A stretch of DNA of 64,000 nt from Paraburkholderia sp. GTDB lineage: Bacteria; Pseudomonadota; Gammaproteobacteria; Burkholderiales; Burkholderiaceae. Below are positions 17,212 through 26,934 of this stretch, piece by piece (the stretch's first letter is position 1; each line of letters begins with the position of its first letter). Below the pieces are notes generated by a model. The model did no database searches. It had not been told where the DNA came from and worked only from the letters and a program-made list of their open reading frames with translations. Made by a program: the position numbers and the translations under genes. The stretch covers positions 1-64,000 of the forward strand of contig NZ_JAMXLH010000052.1 of the NCBI RefSeq assembly GCF_024281035.1, given 5' to 3'.

Positions 17212-18372
17212 TCAGGCTTGCAGTGCCAGTCGTGCGACTTCTGCGAAGTAGCGTGCGCCGGCCGGGAGAATGTCATCGTTGAAATCGTAGGTGGCATTGT
17301 GGAGCGGCACACCGCCCTTGTCGCTGGCCGTTCCGTTTCCGATGAAGATGAAGTTGCCTGGTACGACCTCAAGAAAAGCACCGAAATCTTCCGAAATCAT
17401 CATCGGTTGTACGTTCGCATCGACGTTGTGCTCGCCTGCAACGTTCCTTGCGGCTGCAACTGCCACCTCGACATAGTGGGGTGTGTTTACCGTCGGCACG
17501 AATTCATGGGTGTATTCGAATTCGCACTCGACACCGTGCGTGCGGCAGACGCCCTCACTGATCTCACGCATGCGGGTTTCCAGCATTTTCTGGATGTCCG
17601 GGGAATAGCTGCGCGTGTCACCTTTAATCGTGACATTCGACGGAATGACATTGCGGATTCCATCCGTGATGAATTCCGTGCAGGAGATGACGGCGGACTG
17701 ACTCGGATCCAGATTGCGGGAAATAATCGTTTGCAGCCCGAGCACAATCTGCGATGCGATGACGATCGGGTCGATGCCCATGTGCGGCCGCGCGGCATGG
17801 GTACCGCGCGCCTTGATGCGAATGACAAAGTTGTCTTCGCTCGCCATGATGCCGCCCGCCCGCGTCGAGAAGCTACCCGCAGGCATGCCCGGCATATTGT
17901 GCGCACCGAAGATTGCATCGACGGGAAACCGGTCGAACAGACCATCCGACATCATCGCCTTCGCACCGCGGCCATGCTCCTCCGCGGGCTGGAAGATGAA
18001 TCGCACCGTGCCGCTGAAATCACGCTTCTCGGCAAGCAGCCGCGCGGCGCCCAGAACCATCGCCATGTGGCCGTCGTGCCCACAGGCATGCATTTTCCCG
18101 GCATTTGACGATGCGTGCGCTCGCATCGGAGCGTTCTCAGCGATATTCAACGCGTCCATGTCGGCCCGAATACCAATCGCGCGCTTCCCATTGCCGACCG
18201 TGAGATTGGCAACGAGTCCGGTGCCACCGATATTTCGATGGACATCGAGGCCGAGTGCCTTCAACGCCGTGGCGACATAGTCGGAAGTCTGTACCTCTTC
18301 GAATCCCGTTTCCGGGTTTTGGTGCAACTGATGGCGCCAGCTTTTCAGTTGCTCCTGCAACGATTTTTCCAT
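17212..18372 (-). CDS. M20-family metallopeptidase/amidohydrolase
   Basis: 386 residues of the M20D type (hippurate hydrolase/YgeY-like). Metal-site motifs GIRADMDALNI, HACGHDGHMAMV and AEEHGRGAKAM are intact, with the small lid domain in the middle. GAGGAG precedes the ATG at 18372. It follows the diaminopropionate ammonia-lyase gene by 37 nt. In Escherichia coli the lyase ygeX is likewise next to the M20 gene ygeY, so a joint role in breaking down a diaminopropionate-containing compound is likely. Confidence 0.9.
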   Translation of the reverse strand: MEKSLQEQLKSWRHQLHQNPETGFEEVQTSDYVATALKALGLDVHRNIGGTGLVANLTVGNGKRAIGIRADMDALNIAENAPMRAHASSNAGKMHACGHDGHMAMVLGAARLLAEKRDFSGTVRFIFQPAEEHGRGAKAMMSDGLFDRFPVDAIFGAHNMPGMPAGSFSTRAGGIMASEDNFVIRIKARGTHAARPHMGIDPIVIASQIVLGLQTIISRNLDPSQSAVISCTEFITDGIRNVIPSNVTIKGDTRSYSPDIQKMLETRMREISEGVCRTHGVECEFEYTHEFVPTVNTPHYVEVAVAAARNVAGEHNVDANVQPMMISEDFGAFLEVVPGNFIFIGNGTASDKGGVPLHNATYDFNDDILPAGARYFAEVARLALQA

Positions 18373-18409
18373 GACGTGCTCCTCGTCCTGCTGATTCGAC
18401 CGGTAGTAT

Positions 18410-19636
18410 TCAGTGAACAAGGGCCCTTATCCACTCGCTTTGGCGGGTCAGCACTTCCTCGGCCGACTCGCCGACAAGCGCCCGATAGACAGCAGGCGCC
18501 GTCGCTCCCTCGGAGTTGATGACGAGAACATGGGACTCTGGACCAAGACCTGCAATGCGTGAAAATTCCTTGCTGCGCATTGCGACAGCGAGACCGGCGT
18601 ATCCCGCCGCGCCCGACTCGCCGGCCACGACGGGGATGTCCCGTTCGGAACCCGCGGCGAGCGACTGCATTGCGGCAACCGCATCTTCGTCGGTGATGGT
18701 CATGAAGTAGTCGACGCATCGTTCGAGGAATTTCCAGGCAAGTGGCGATGCCTCTCCGCAGGCAAGGCCGGCCATGATCGAGTCGACGGTACCGGTCGCC
18801 TTCGTGGCGTGTCCGGTTATTGCGCTCTGGAAAAGACAGTCGGCCTGCTGCGGTTCGACCACGATAAAAGACGGACGTTGCGAACCGTAACGCTCCCAGA
18901 AATAGCTCGCTACGCCCGCTGCCAGACCGCCGACCCCACCTTGCAGAAACACGTGCGTGAACGGGCGGACCGCCGCGCCGTCCAGTCGCTGAACCACTTC
19001 TGCGGATATCACGCCATAACCTTGCATGACGTCACGCGGAATGACTTCGTAGCCCTCATATGAGGTATCCGACACAACGTGCCAGCCGTTTTCCGCAGCC
19101 AGCTTTGCCGCGTGTTCGACCGAATCGTCGTAGCTTCCCTTGATCCGGATGATGGTTGCCCCGCACTGCGCGATAGCTTCTTCGCGCTCGACGCTGACAT
19201 TCGCATGAAGCACGACTACGCACCGGCAACCGATATCCCGGGCCGCTGCTGCGAGCGACTTGCCATGATTGCCATCGGTTGCGCTGACAACCGTCACGTT
19301 GGCCAGCAACATCGCGTACTTTCCGCCCAGTAGACCCTTAGGATCGAGGTCATGCGTATGCCAGTGTCGCAGGATGAGACGAATCAGGGCGATGGGTGCA
19401 CCAAGCGCCTTGAAGCTGCCGAGCGGCGAGCGGAACGACTCGTCCTTCAAGCTCACCCGCGCAACGCCCAGTGCCGCGGCGGCATCCGGCAGGTCCCACA
19501 AAGGCGTTGCCGACTGGCAAATCTGGTCCCAGTTGGCCAGCCAGGCTCCGCTCTCGTCTGCCGACTGAATATTCAGGATGCTCTGGAGTTCCTCCGGATA
19601 GGAGGAGCGCGAGGAGCGGGGATTGGCAATCAGCAT
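18410..19636 (-). CDS. dpaL: Diaminopropionate ammonia-lyase-like PLP enzyme
   Basis: 408 residues of the tryptophan-synthase-beta (fold II) PLP family. The Schiff-base lysine lies in SPLGSFKALGAP, with SATDGNHGKSLA for the cofactor phosphate and GGVGGLAAGVA further on. These blocks match diaminopropionate ammonia-lyase (DpaL/YgeX), which releases two ammonia and pyruvate. GGAG is 10 nt before the ATG. Paired with the M20 peptidase downstream and a divergent AsnC regulator. A threonine dehydratase relative is the alternative. Confidence 0.82.
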   Translation of the reverse strand: MLIANPRSSRSSYPEELQSILNIQSADESGAWLANWDQICQSATPLWDLPDAAAALGVARVSLKDESFRSPLGSFKALGAPIALIRLILRHWHTHDLDPKGLLGGKYAMLLANVTVVSATDGNHGKSLAAAARDIGCRCVVVLHANVSVEREEAIAQCGATIIRIKGSYDDSVEHAAKLAAENGWHVVSDTSYEGYEVIPRDVMQGYGVISAEVVQRLDGAAVRPFTHVFLQGGVGGLAAGVASYFWERYGSQRPSFIVVEPQQADCLFQSAITGHATKATGTVDSIMAGLACGEASPLAWKFLERCVDYFMTITDEDAVAAMQSLAAGSERDIPVVAGESGAAGYAGLAVAMRSKEFSRIAGLGPESHVLVINSEGATAPAVYRALVGESAEEVLTRQSEWIRALVH

Positions 19637-19790
19637 GATAAGAAAACTCCGTGTGGCAACGATGCACCTGCCTTGGGACGCGTATCCCGCGGGCACCTCA
19701 GTCACCCGCAGCAGGCGACATATGAAGAGTTTATTGCGAAGCGAGTGTTAATATTTATCTATATCGAGACTCGATTCGAGAAAAATTATC

Positions 19791-20279
19791 ATGATCACCG
19801 GCAACAGGCCAGTGGAGCTGGACAGCTTCGATTTGAAAATCCTGGCCATCGTCCAGCAGGACAACCAGACGCCCCACCGTGAAATCGGCGAAAAAATCAA
19901 CCTGTCCGTGCCCTCGGTCGCTCGGCGACTACAAAGATTGCGCGGTGCTGGCGTAATCGCAGCAGACCGCAGCGTGCTCAATCCCGATGCACTGGGCTCG
20001 CGCATCACGATAATTACGCACGTCTGTGCCGAGAGCGAAGCAATTGAACTGCTTGACCAGATGAAGGCGCGATTCGAGGCGTGTGAACAGGTGCAGCAGT
20101 GCTACTACGTGACGGGGGACGTCGATTTCATCCTGATTTTTTGCACACGGGACATGGCCGAATACACCGCGCTGACGCGGACGCTTTTTTTTGCGGAAGG
20201 AAACGTTCGAAGCTTCCGGACCTTTGTTGCGATGGAGAGGGTGAAAATGACGTTGGATATCCCGGTCGCGAGTGCATAG
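19791..20279 (+). CDS. Lrp/AsnC-family transcriptional regulator
   Basis: 162 residues: helix-turn-helix (DSFDLKILAIVQQDNQTPHR, LSVPSVARRLQRLR) and RAM domain with VTGDVDFILIF. Divergent from dpaL with an AT-rich 154-nt gap, so it most likely controls the lyase/peptidase pair in response to an amino acid. Clearly distinct from the AsnC protein at 15867. Confidence 0.9.
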   Translation: MITGNRPVELDSFDLKILAIVQQDNQTPHREIGEKINLSVPSVARRLQRLRGAGVIAADRSVLNPDALGSRITIITHVCAESEAIELLDQMKARFEACEQVQQCYYVTGDVDFILIFCTRDMAEYTALTRTLFFAEGNVRSFRTFVAMERVKMTLDIPVASA

Positions 20280-20450
20280 CCCGACATGCTCGAAATCCCC
20301 CTTGCAGAGAATGAGGAAAATGCGCGGATGGAGCCACACATATCGACTGGATACTAATTCGGTCCCTTTCCAGACGGCCTCGCCGCCGTTCTGGCACAGC
20401 TTACACAGGCTAACTTATCAATCCTGGACACACGTTAGCGAGACTTCAAA

Positions 20451-21110
20451 ATGAGCCAGACAACACTGCTTTTGCACGACGCCGACAGCCCCGCCCCGCG
20501 CTGCCTGCGCATGTACCTGCTGGAAAAGGGGTTGCACATTCCCAGTGTGATGGTGGATGTTTTTTCGGGGGAAAACCGCCGCGCGCCATTTACCGATCTC
20601 AACCCGGCTGGGCAAACGCCGGCGCTGACGTTGCCCGACAACTCCACCCTGGCCGAATCCGTGGCCATCGTCGAGTATCTGGAGGAGCTTTATCCCGAAC
20701 CCGCCCTCATTGGCGCCACGCCGCTGGAACGTGCGGTGTGCCGCCAGTGGTTACGGCGGGTGGAGCTGAATATCACCGAGTTTATCCATAACGCCTTTCA
20801 CTATGCCGAGGGGATTGGACGCTTTCGCACACGCATACCCGTCGTGCCCGAAGCGGCAGACGGACTCAAGCGTGTGGCACAAGATCGCCTGGCCTGGCTG
20901 GATGCGATGATGGGCGCAGACCCGTATCTGTGCGGACAGCGCCTGACTGCCGCGGACATTTGGCTCTACGTCTGGCTGGATTTCGGTGCTTCTGTGGGTC
21001 AGCCTTTTGATCGCGGCCTGCCACACATCGGCCCGTGGTTCAACCGCATGGCGGCACGCCCGAGCGCAGAGGCCAGCCGCAGACCATTCGTGGACAGCGC
21101 AACGGCCTGA
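20451..21110 (+). CDS. Glutathione S-transferase family protein
   Basis: 219 residues. Thioredoxin-like N-domain (residues 1-80) with the cis-proline and glutathione-binding pattern QTPALTLPDNSTLAESVAI, and an all-alpha C-domain containing RLTAADIWLY, the N-capping/hydrophobic staple motif of GSTs. No linked pathway genes; likely a general conjugating or reductive GST. Confidence 0.9.
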   Translation: MSQTTLLLHDADSPAPRCLRMYLLEKGLHIPSVMVDVFSGENRRAPFTDLNPAGQTPALTLPDNSTLAESVAIVEYLEELYPEPALIGATPLERAVCRQWLRRVELNITEFIHNAFHYAEGIGRFRTRIPVVPEAADGLKRVAQDRLAWLDAMMGADPYLCGQRLTAADIWLYVWLDFGASVGQPFDRGLPHIGPWFNRMAARPSAEASRRPFVDSATA

Positions 21111-21335
21111 GACACGGCTGGCTGGAATGAAAGCAGCGATGCCCGACATTCCTGCTTTCAAAGCGAATCGCCTGGCGCGTGCACAGGATCCGCAGCGGCG
21201 ACGCCAACGGTCCACCCCGTGGATCGCTGAGAAAGCCGCGGAGTGGATGGTGAGAGGAATCCAGCGATTCGCGCGGCCGCGTTCCAGCCGGCCATAATCG
21301 CCCGATTGCCGGCAGACTATCTCGGAGCGGTAAAC

Positions 21336-21674
21336 ATGACTTTCATCGCCGAACCCCAGTTCCTCTTCACGGACAGCGAGGCCGTGCCGTGGATCGACTC
21401 CAGACAGGCCAGAGGGGTTCAGGTCAAGAACCTTGGCAAGGCCAATGGCCGTGGTTTGCAGTTGGTCCGTTTTGAGCCAGGCGCGTCATTTCCGCGGCAT
21501 CTGCACGAAGGCGCGGAGTTCATCTCCTTGCTCGACGGTGAAGCGGTGCAGAACGGCAATCGACTGGGGCGAGGCTGGTCCTCGGTCGCAGAGAAAGGAA
21601 CGACGGACGAATCATTCCACAGCGAGACAGGCTGCGTGTTCCTTCTCTGCTATGCCCTCCTTCCCTCCCAATAG
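21336..21674 (+). CDS. ChrR-type cupin domain protein
   Basis: 112 residues of a single cupin barrel. The metal motif reads GASFPRHLHEGAEFISLLDG, so two histidines and a glutamate can bind metal, as in the ChrR anti-sigma C-domain and small stand-alone cupins. The last strand (TDESFHSETGCVFLLCYA) adds another histidine. The start at 21336 has GGAG upstream; the longer frame to 21243 lacks support. Confidence 0.78.
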   Translation: MTFIAEPQFLFTDSEAVPWIDSRQARGVQVKNLGKANGRGLQLVRFEPGASFPRHLHEGAEFISLLDGEAVQNGNRLGRGWSSVAEKGTTDESFHSETGCVFLLCYALLPSQ

Positions 21675-21698
21675 CGCCGAGGCCGCCATGCATCGCAC

Positions 21699-22361
21699 TC
21701 ACGCAAGCATCCCGATGCGGTAACCCACTCCGTGCACATTGCGGATTGCATCTCCTCCCAGTTTACGGCGCAGATTGTGAACATGCACCGGGATCGCGTT
21801 ACTCTCTATCTCCTCGTTCCATCCGTACAGGCGCTCCTCGAGTTGCGCCCGCGTGACCACGATTTCCGGATCTCGCATTAGCTCCTGCAGCAGTGCGAAC
21901 TCCCGCGTCGTCACCGATACCTCCTGGTCACGCAACCACACACGGTGTTGCGCAGGATCGAGCCGCAGCGCGCCGACTTGCAGTAACGGTTGCGCGCGCC
22001 CCGTCTGATGCCGGCTCACGACGCGGATGCGTGCCAGCACTTCAGCGAGTTCAATCGGATTGACGAGGTAGCCGTCGGCACCGCCGTCCAGGCTCGCGAC
22101 GCCGTCCGGAACGGCATCGTGGGCCGTAATCACGATCACGGGCGTCGCGTCATTTCGCTGCCGCAACTTCGCGAGCAGCGTCAGCCCGCCCTTTCCAGAC
22201 ACACCGATATCGAGCAGCACCAGTCCATACGGGGTCAGTCGTAGCGCCAGCATGGCCGATTCCGCGTCCTTCGCCCAGTCGACGGCGAACCCTTCCTTGT
22301 GCAACCCGCGCTGCAACCCGCCGTCTATCAATGCGTCAGATCCCACGACCAATATGCGCAT
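21699..22361 (-). CDS. OmpR-type response regulator with degenerate receiver
   Basis: 220 residues: receiver (1-115) and winged-helix effector (about 125-220, ending VHNLRRKLGGDAIRNVHGVG). The phospho-acceptor aspartate is present (VLLDIG), but the acidic pair that binds magnesium is changed (ILVVGSD where ILVVEDD is normal) and the conserved lysine is asparagine (YLVNPIEL). No kinase gene is adjacent. It may work without phosphorylation or with another signal. Convergent with the cupin gene. Confidence 0.88.
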   Translation of the reverse strand: MRILVVGSDALIDGGLQRGLHKEGFAVDWAKDAESAMLALRLTPYGLVLLDIGVSGKGGLTLLAKLRQRNDATPVIVITAHDAVPDGVASLDGGADGYLVNPIELAEVLARIRVVSRHQTGRAQPLLQVGALRLDPAQHRVWLRDQEVSVTTREFALLQELMRDPEIVVTRAQLEERLYGWNEEIESNAIPVHVHNLRRKLGGDAIRNVHGVGYRIGMLA

Positions 22362-23291
22362 GGCGTTCCCCGTAATTCAATCCATAGCCCGTCAATGATT
22401 TCGGTACGTCATGGCTGGGTGGGCGCCCCACAGCGGCCCCAGCGCCCCACCGGCTGTCGCCTCGCTGAGCACCATGCGGGATGGCTCGATCGACGGACTG
22501 GTCCATGTCATTTTCTTGCTGCCACTCCTTTCACTGTCGGTTCATTCATCAATTAGGTCTATTAATAAATCGCGATCGCCCGCTACAAAACTAATGAATG
22601 TCATTGCCCCCGTCGCGAATCGTACCGCCAGTTCACGGGTTCAAACAACCCGCTTCGCAACATGTTCCGCACGCAAGGTGGAAATGGCTCACGTCGCAAA
22701 CCCTAACAGTCACTTTACCCACCTATCAACCGAATCTGAATTGCAACACCCTGAATAGTCGAGAGCGAAAAATCGCTCGGTGAATTCCCTGGCAATGGGT
22801 CCACTCAGGCAGATCGAACCGCCTGCGCTTCCGCTTCGACCTTACATTTTCATTTGCCCGCATCACGTGCAAACCCATGCTGTGCGTTGGCAGCCGCAAA
22901 CACGACGAACTGGCTACAACCGTTCTACACGGGCCTTTTCGACGCACAGGAGGTGTCGCCCTTTCCGTGACGGCGCAACTGCAGGGCTGCCGGTCCATAA
23001 CCTTCGTTAATTTAAATCTGCTTTCAGGTATCAACTTCCTTTTATCGTACACATAAAATTATTCGACTTTCCTAATACTGCGCCCGCCTTCAAAGTCTGA
23101 TCCGAGGCAGTTGCGCCTGCCGCACATCACCGGTGCGCAGCGCTCAATGTGGGACGCCATAACGGCCTGCCTGACATGGCGACCGGAGTGGATCTCAAGC
23201 GCCGCCGTCCCGTTCCAAAACATCGACTTCGGCACCGAATTCTTCGTTCTGTAATTCGCACTGCAAATTGTTAAAAATACAAGGAGAGGTT
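22362..23291. other. Long intergenic region, no gene seen
   Basis: 930 bases between the divergent response regulator and porin genes. Open frames here have no family resemblance and poor codon character. Parts (about 22550-22620 and 23000-23080) are AT-rich relative to the genes. It must hold both promoters and could hold a small RNA, but I see no structured element I can name. Confidence 0.45.
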
Positions 23292-24440
23292 GTGAGAAAT
23301 TTCAGGCTTGGAGCAATTTACGTTGGAGTAGCGACAGTTTCGATGTCGGCGGCAGTGCATGCCCAGAGCAGTGTCACGCTATACGGCTCGATCGACGCTT
23401 CCGTCGCCTACTACAACAACACCGGGGGCCATTCACTCATAGCAATGCAGAACGGCAACAACGCAGCGTCGTATTGGGGCCTCAAAGGCAAGGAAGATCT
23501 TGGCGGCGGTCTGAACGCCATCTTCACCCTGGAAAGCTCGTTCGACATCACGCATGGCACGCTTTCGAACAATCGCATTTTCGGCCACCAGGCCACTGTT
23601 GGTCTCGCCCAGGATACCTATGGAACGGTCACCATGGGACGGCAATTCGATCCCACGGTCGACCTCATCCAGCCGATCACCGGCGACGCCTTTGCCGGAC
23701 CGGCGTTCACCACACCAGGCGATGCCGACAACAACGACAACTCGGCATGGATCAATAGCTCGATCAAGTACGCGAGCCCAACGTACGCCGGTTTCCAGTA
23801 CGAGTTGATGTACGGGTTCGGCGGCATCGCCGGCAATACGACTGGCGGCCACGCGTATGGGGCGGCTGCGTCGTACAACAACGGAGGATTGACGATTGCC
23901 ACCGGCTATCTGTTTGCGAAGAACGACGTGAACGGCAACGGCGCGGCAGACTTTGTCCAGGCCAATTCGGCGACGCCCCTTTTCGGCGCGACTCCGTTTT
24001 TCGGTTCGCGTCAGATCGTCCAGGTCGCCGCGCAGTACGTCATCGGCAACCTGACCGCCAACATCCGTTACAGCAACGCACAGTACAAGCCTTACACGGA
24101 CTTCGGCGCATTCCACCGCACACAGACGTTCAACATCGGCGGCGCGGCGCTTCAGTACCAGTTCGATCCGGCGCTCACCGGCTCGCTCAACTACGTTTAC
24201 ATGCACTCCAGCGGGGCGTCGTCGGCGACGTACAACAACTTTGGCGTGAACGGCGCCTACTCGTTGAGCAAGCGCACGAGCCTCTATGCAACTGTTGCGT
24301 ACTCCCACGCGAGCGGCACGACGTTCAGCGAAGACGGCTCCGCAATCGTTCCGGCAGGCGGCACGGTGGGCGATCTTGCAACGAGCTCGAGTACGCGATC
24401 GCAGGTCGTGGCCATCCTCGGCATCATCCACAAGTTCTGA
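23292..24440 (+). CDS. OmpC-type outer membrane porin
   Basis: 382 residues: signal peptide ending HAQ, mature start SSVTLYGSIDASV, and C-terminal HKF. I chose the GTG at 23292 because AAGGAGAGG lies just before it; an in-frame TTG at 23268 lacks a site. First of three plus-strand genes with the beta-propeller protein and the oxalate/formate carrier, suggesting a porin for organic acids. Confidence 0.93.
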   Translation: MRNFRLGAIYVGVATVSMSAAVHAQSSVTLYGSIDASVAYYNNTGGHSLIAMQNGNNAASYWGLKGKEDLGGGLNAIFTLESSFDITHGTLSNNRIFGHQATVGLAQDTYGTVTMGRQFDPTVDLIQPITGDAFAGPAFTTPGDADNNDNSAWINSSIKYASPTYAGFQYELMYGFGGIAGNTTGGHAYGAAASYNNGGLTIATGYLFAKNDVNGNGAADFVQANSATPLFGATPFFGSRQIVQVAAQYVIGNLTANIRYSNAQYKPYTDFGAFHRTQTFNIGGAALQYQFDPALTGSLNYVYMHSSGASSATYNNFGVNGAYSLSKRTSLYATVAYSHASGTTFSEDGSAIVPAGGTVGDLATSSSTRSQVVAILGIIHKF

Positions 24441-24502
24441 CGTCGTATCCAAGGTAGTCGATAAAACCAACCAGAGACGCATTCATTTCCATTGGAGGCA
24501 AC

Positions 24503-25495
24503 ATGGCTTTTTTCAGGCACAAAGCGTTGACGATTAGTCTTGCAGCAATGGGGTTGTGCTCAATCGCGGCCCACGCGCAGACATCGCAATACCAGCTCGT
24601 CAAGACGATTGACCTGCCCGGAACCAAGGGCGGTCACGGCGACTGGGTCTCCTACGACAAGGACACCCACGCGGTTTGGCTGGCTCAGTCGCCCAATCAC
24701 AACGTCGTTGTGATCGACGCAAACACCATGTTGGTGAAGAAGACGCTTGGGGGCGTCGATTCGGGTAACGGCATCGATTTCGACGCAAACCACGCCTACG
24801 TCACGGACGCGACGAGCGGCAAGCTGATCGTCTATGACAAACACTCGTTCGACCGGCTCGCCGCCGTCGACAGTGGGGGAAAAACGCCGGACGGCGTGAA
24901 TGTCGACACGAAGACGGGCACGATTCTGCTCGCGAACGACGATAGCAACAACGAGGCGGTCTTTGAGGCGAAGCCGCCGTTCAAAATGACCGTATCGTAC
25001 AAGCTGAAGCCCGAAGACGATAAGGACGGTCCGGACGTCGCGCTGTACGTTGCCTCGGCGGATCGCCTGTATCAGCCGGTTGGCGGCAAGATCGACGTCA
25101 TCAATCCGAACACCCACAAGATCGAAGCGGTGTGGGAATTCGGTTTGAAAGGCCCCGCGAAGGGTGGCGTCTACGACAGCAAAACGAATCACCTGATCTT
25201 CGGTACCGGCGACAAGAAGATGCTTGTTGTGGATGCAACATCCGGCAAGCTGGTCACGACCATCACCGTGGCTGGCCCCGTCGACCAGACCGCGATCGAC
25301 ACCGACAAGCGCCGCGCGTTCATCGGCGACAAAACCGGCGACCTCGAGGTGATCGATCTGGATTCGAACAAGGTCGTCGATCACATCCATACCGAGCCCA
25401 AGGTCCACACGCTGACGGTCGATACGTCAACGCATCGCGTCTACGTCTATCTCAACGAAAGCAACAAGGTTGGGGTGTACGAGCAGAAATCCTGA
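24503..25495 (+). CDS. Secreted beta-propeller protein, YncE-like
   Basis: 330 residues with a signal peptide (1-26, ending AHAQ) and repeated blades of the YVTN type such as VVVIDANTMLVKK, LIVYDKHSF and LEVIDLDSNKVVD. Such periplasmic propellers bind partners or ligands; no catalytic site is evident. GGAGG precedes the ATG. It stands 62 nt after the porin and 146 nt before the carrier, so the three may form one transcription unit. Confidence 0.85.
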   Translation: MAFFRHKALTISLAAMGLCSIAAHAQTSQYQLVKTIDLPGTKGGHGDWVSYDKDTHAVWLAQSPNHNVVVIDANTMLVKKTLGGVDSGNGIDFDANHAYVTDATSGKLIVYDKHSFDRLAAVDSGGKTPDGVNVDTKTGTILLANDDSNNEAVFEAKPPFKMTVSYKLKPEDDKDGPDVALYVASADRLYQPVGGKIDVINPNTHKIEAVWEFGLKGPAKGGVYDSKTNHLIFGTGDKKMLVVDATSGKLVTTITVAGPVDQTAIDTDKRRAFIGDKTGDLEVIDLDSNKVVDHIHTEPKVHTLTVDTSTHRVYVYLNESNKVGVYEQKS

Positions 25496-25641
25496 TGTCG
25501 CACGCCGGTTTCGGGTGGCGCAGCGGCATGCCATCCTGCCTCACCCGACCGGCACCTACGCTGCATGAAACAGGGTACGGCGCGCGGGGGCGCGCCTCCC
25601 TCGCGCTGTGGCCCGATCATTAATTTGTGGGAGAAGTCGTC

Positions 25642-26934
25642 ATGTCAATCGCTGCCTCGCCGGCAGGCAATTCCTTTCTTGGAAATCGGTGGACACAGCT
25701 GTTCATCGGTATTGCCTGCATGGCACTCGTTGCCAACCTGCAGTACGCGTGGACACTGTTCGTGATCCCGATGAAAACGGAGAATGCGTGGACTGCCGCT
25801 GAGATCCAGTTTGCGTTCTCCATTTTCATTCTGGTCGAAACCTGGCTAGTACCGGTCGAGGGTTGGCTCGTCGACCGCTTCGGCCCTCGCCCCGTCGTCA
25901 TGGGCGGCGCACTGTTCGTCGGCCTGAGCTGGGTGATCAATTCATTTGCCACGACTTTGCCCATGCTCTACACGGCGTCAGTGATCGCCGGCCTCGGAGC
26001 TGGCTGCGTTTATGGCACCTGCGTTGGAAACGCCCTTAAGTGGTTCCCCGACCGCCGCGGTTTCGCCGCGGGCCTGACCGCAGCGGGCTTCGGCGCGGGT
26101 GCCGCCCTGACGGTGATTCCGATCGCGAACATGATTCACAATTCGGGGTATCGGCAGACATTTCTGGTATTCGGCGCGATCCAGGGCATCGCGATCTTCA
26201 TTCTGGGCATTGCGTTGATTCGCCCGAACCCGGGTCCCGGCATCAAGCCGGTCGCACGCGTCGTGGCGAGCAAGGTCGACTACACGCCGGGAGAGATGGT
26301 CAGAACGCCGCTCTTCTGGATGATCTACCTGCTATTCGTGCTCGTCGCCGGCGGCGGTCTGATCGCTACCGCCCAGCTCGGCCCGATTGCGAAGGCCTTT
26401 GGCTTTGCGAAGCTCCCTGTGCAGTTCTTTGGCGCGACACTGCCTTTGCTGACGCTGGCGCTGTCGGTCGACAATCTGCTCAACGGGCTGACGCGCCCTA
26501 TCTGCGGTCTGCTGTCCGACAAGATCGGCCGCGAAAACACCATGGTGATCGTGTTCGTCGGCGAAGGGCTCGCGTTGCTCGGGATGAATGCTTACGGCCA
26601 CAATCCCTACGCCTTCCTTGTCTTTGCGCCGCTGATATTCCTGTTCTGGGGCGAAATTTTCTCAATCTTCCCGGCGATCTGCGCGGATACGTTCGGTAGC
26701 AAATACGCGTCGTCGAATGCAGGCACGCTGTATACGGCAAAGGGCACCGCAGCGTTGCTCGTCCCGATTGCGTCGCTGATGGCCGCCGGCGGGTCATGGG
26801 AGCCTGTACTGATCGGCTCGGCTGTCGTGTCGATCGTCGCGGGTCTGTCGGCCAAGTTTATTCTCGCGCCCATGAGAAAGCGCTGGTTCGCAGGTATGCG
26901 CGAAGAGGTTGATCCGGTCCTGCAGACGCAATAA
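25642..26934 (+). CDS. oxlT: Oxalate/formate antiporter-type MFS transporter
   Basis: 430 residues, 12 membrane helices, of the OFA family: NRWTQLFIGIACMALVANLQ at the start, VDRFGPRPVV in the first loop and GLSWVINSFA in helix 3. The family exchanges oxalate for formate, or carries related monocarboxylates. GGGAG lies 8 nt before the ATG at 25642. No oxalyl-CoA genes are in the window, so the substrate is open; the formate dehydrogenase lies about 10 kb away. Confidence 0.82.
   Translation: MSIAASPAGNSFLGNRWTQLFIGIACMALVANLQYAWTLFVIPMKTENAWTAAEIQFAFSIFILVETWLVPVEGWLVDRFGPRPVVMGGALFVGLSWVINSFATTLPMLYTASVIAGLGAGCVYGTCVGNALKWFPDRRGFAAGLTAAGFGAGAALTVIPIANMIHNSGYRQTFLVFGAIQGIAIFILGIALIRPNPGPGIKPVARVVASKVDYTPGEMVRTPLFWMIYLLFVLVAGGGLIATAQLGPIAKAFGFAKLPVQFFGATLPLLTLALSVDNLLNGLTRPICGLLSDKIGRENTMVIVFVGEGLALLGMNAYGHNPYAFLVFAPLIFLFWGEIFSIFPAICADTFGSKYASSNAGTLYTAKGTAALLVPIASLMAAGGSWEPVLIGSAVVSIVAGLSAKFILAPMRKRWFAGMREEVDPVLQTQ

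Noticed and set aside
22411..23052. Two open frames in the gap before the porin
   Set aside because: Both have mixed low-complexity composition, no start signals and no family match.
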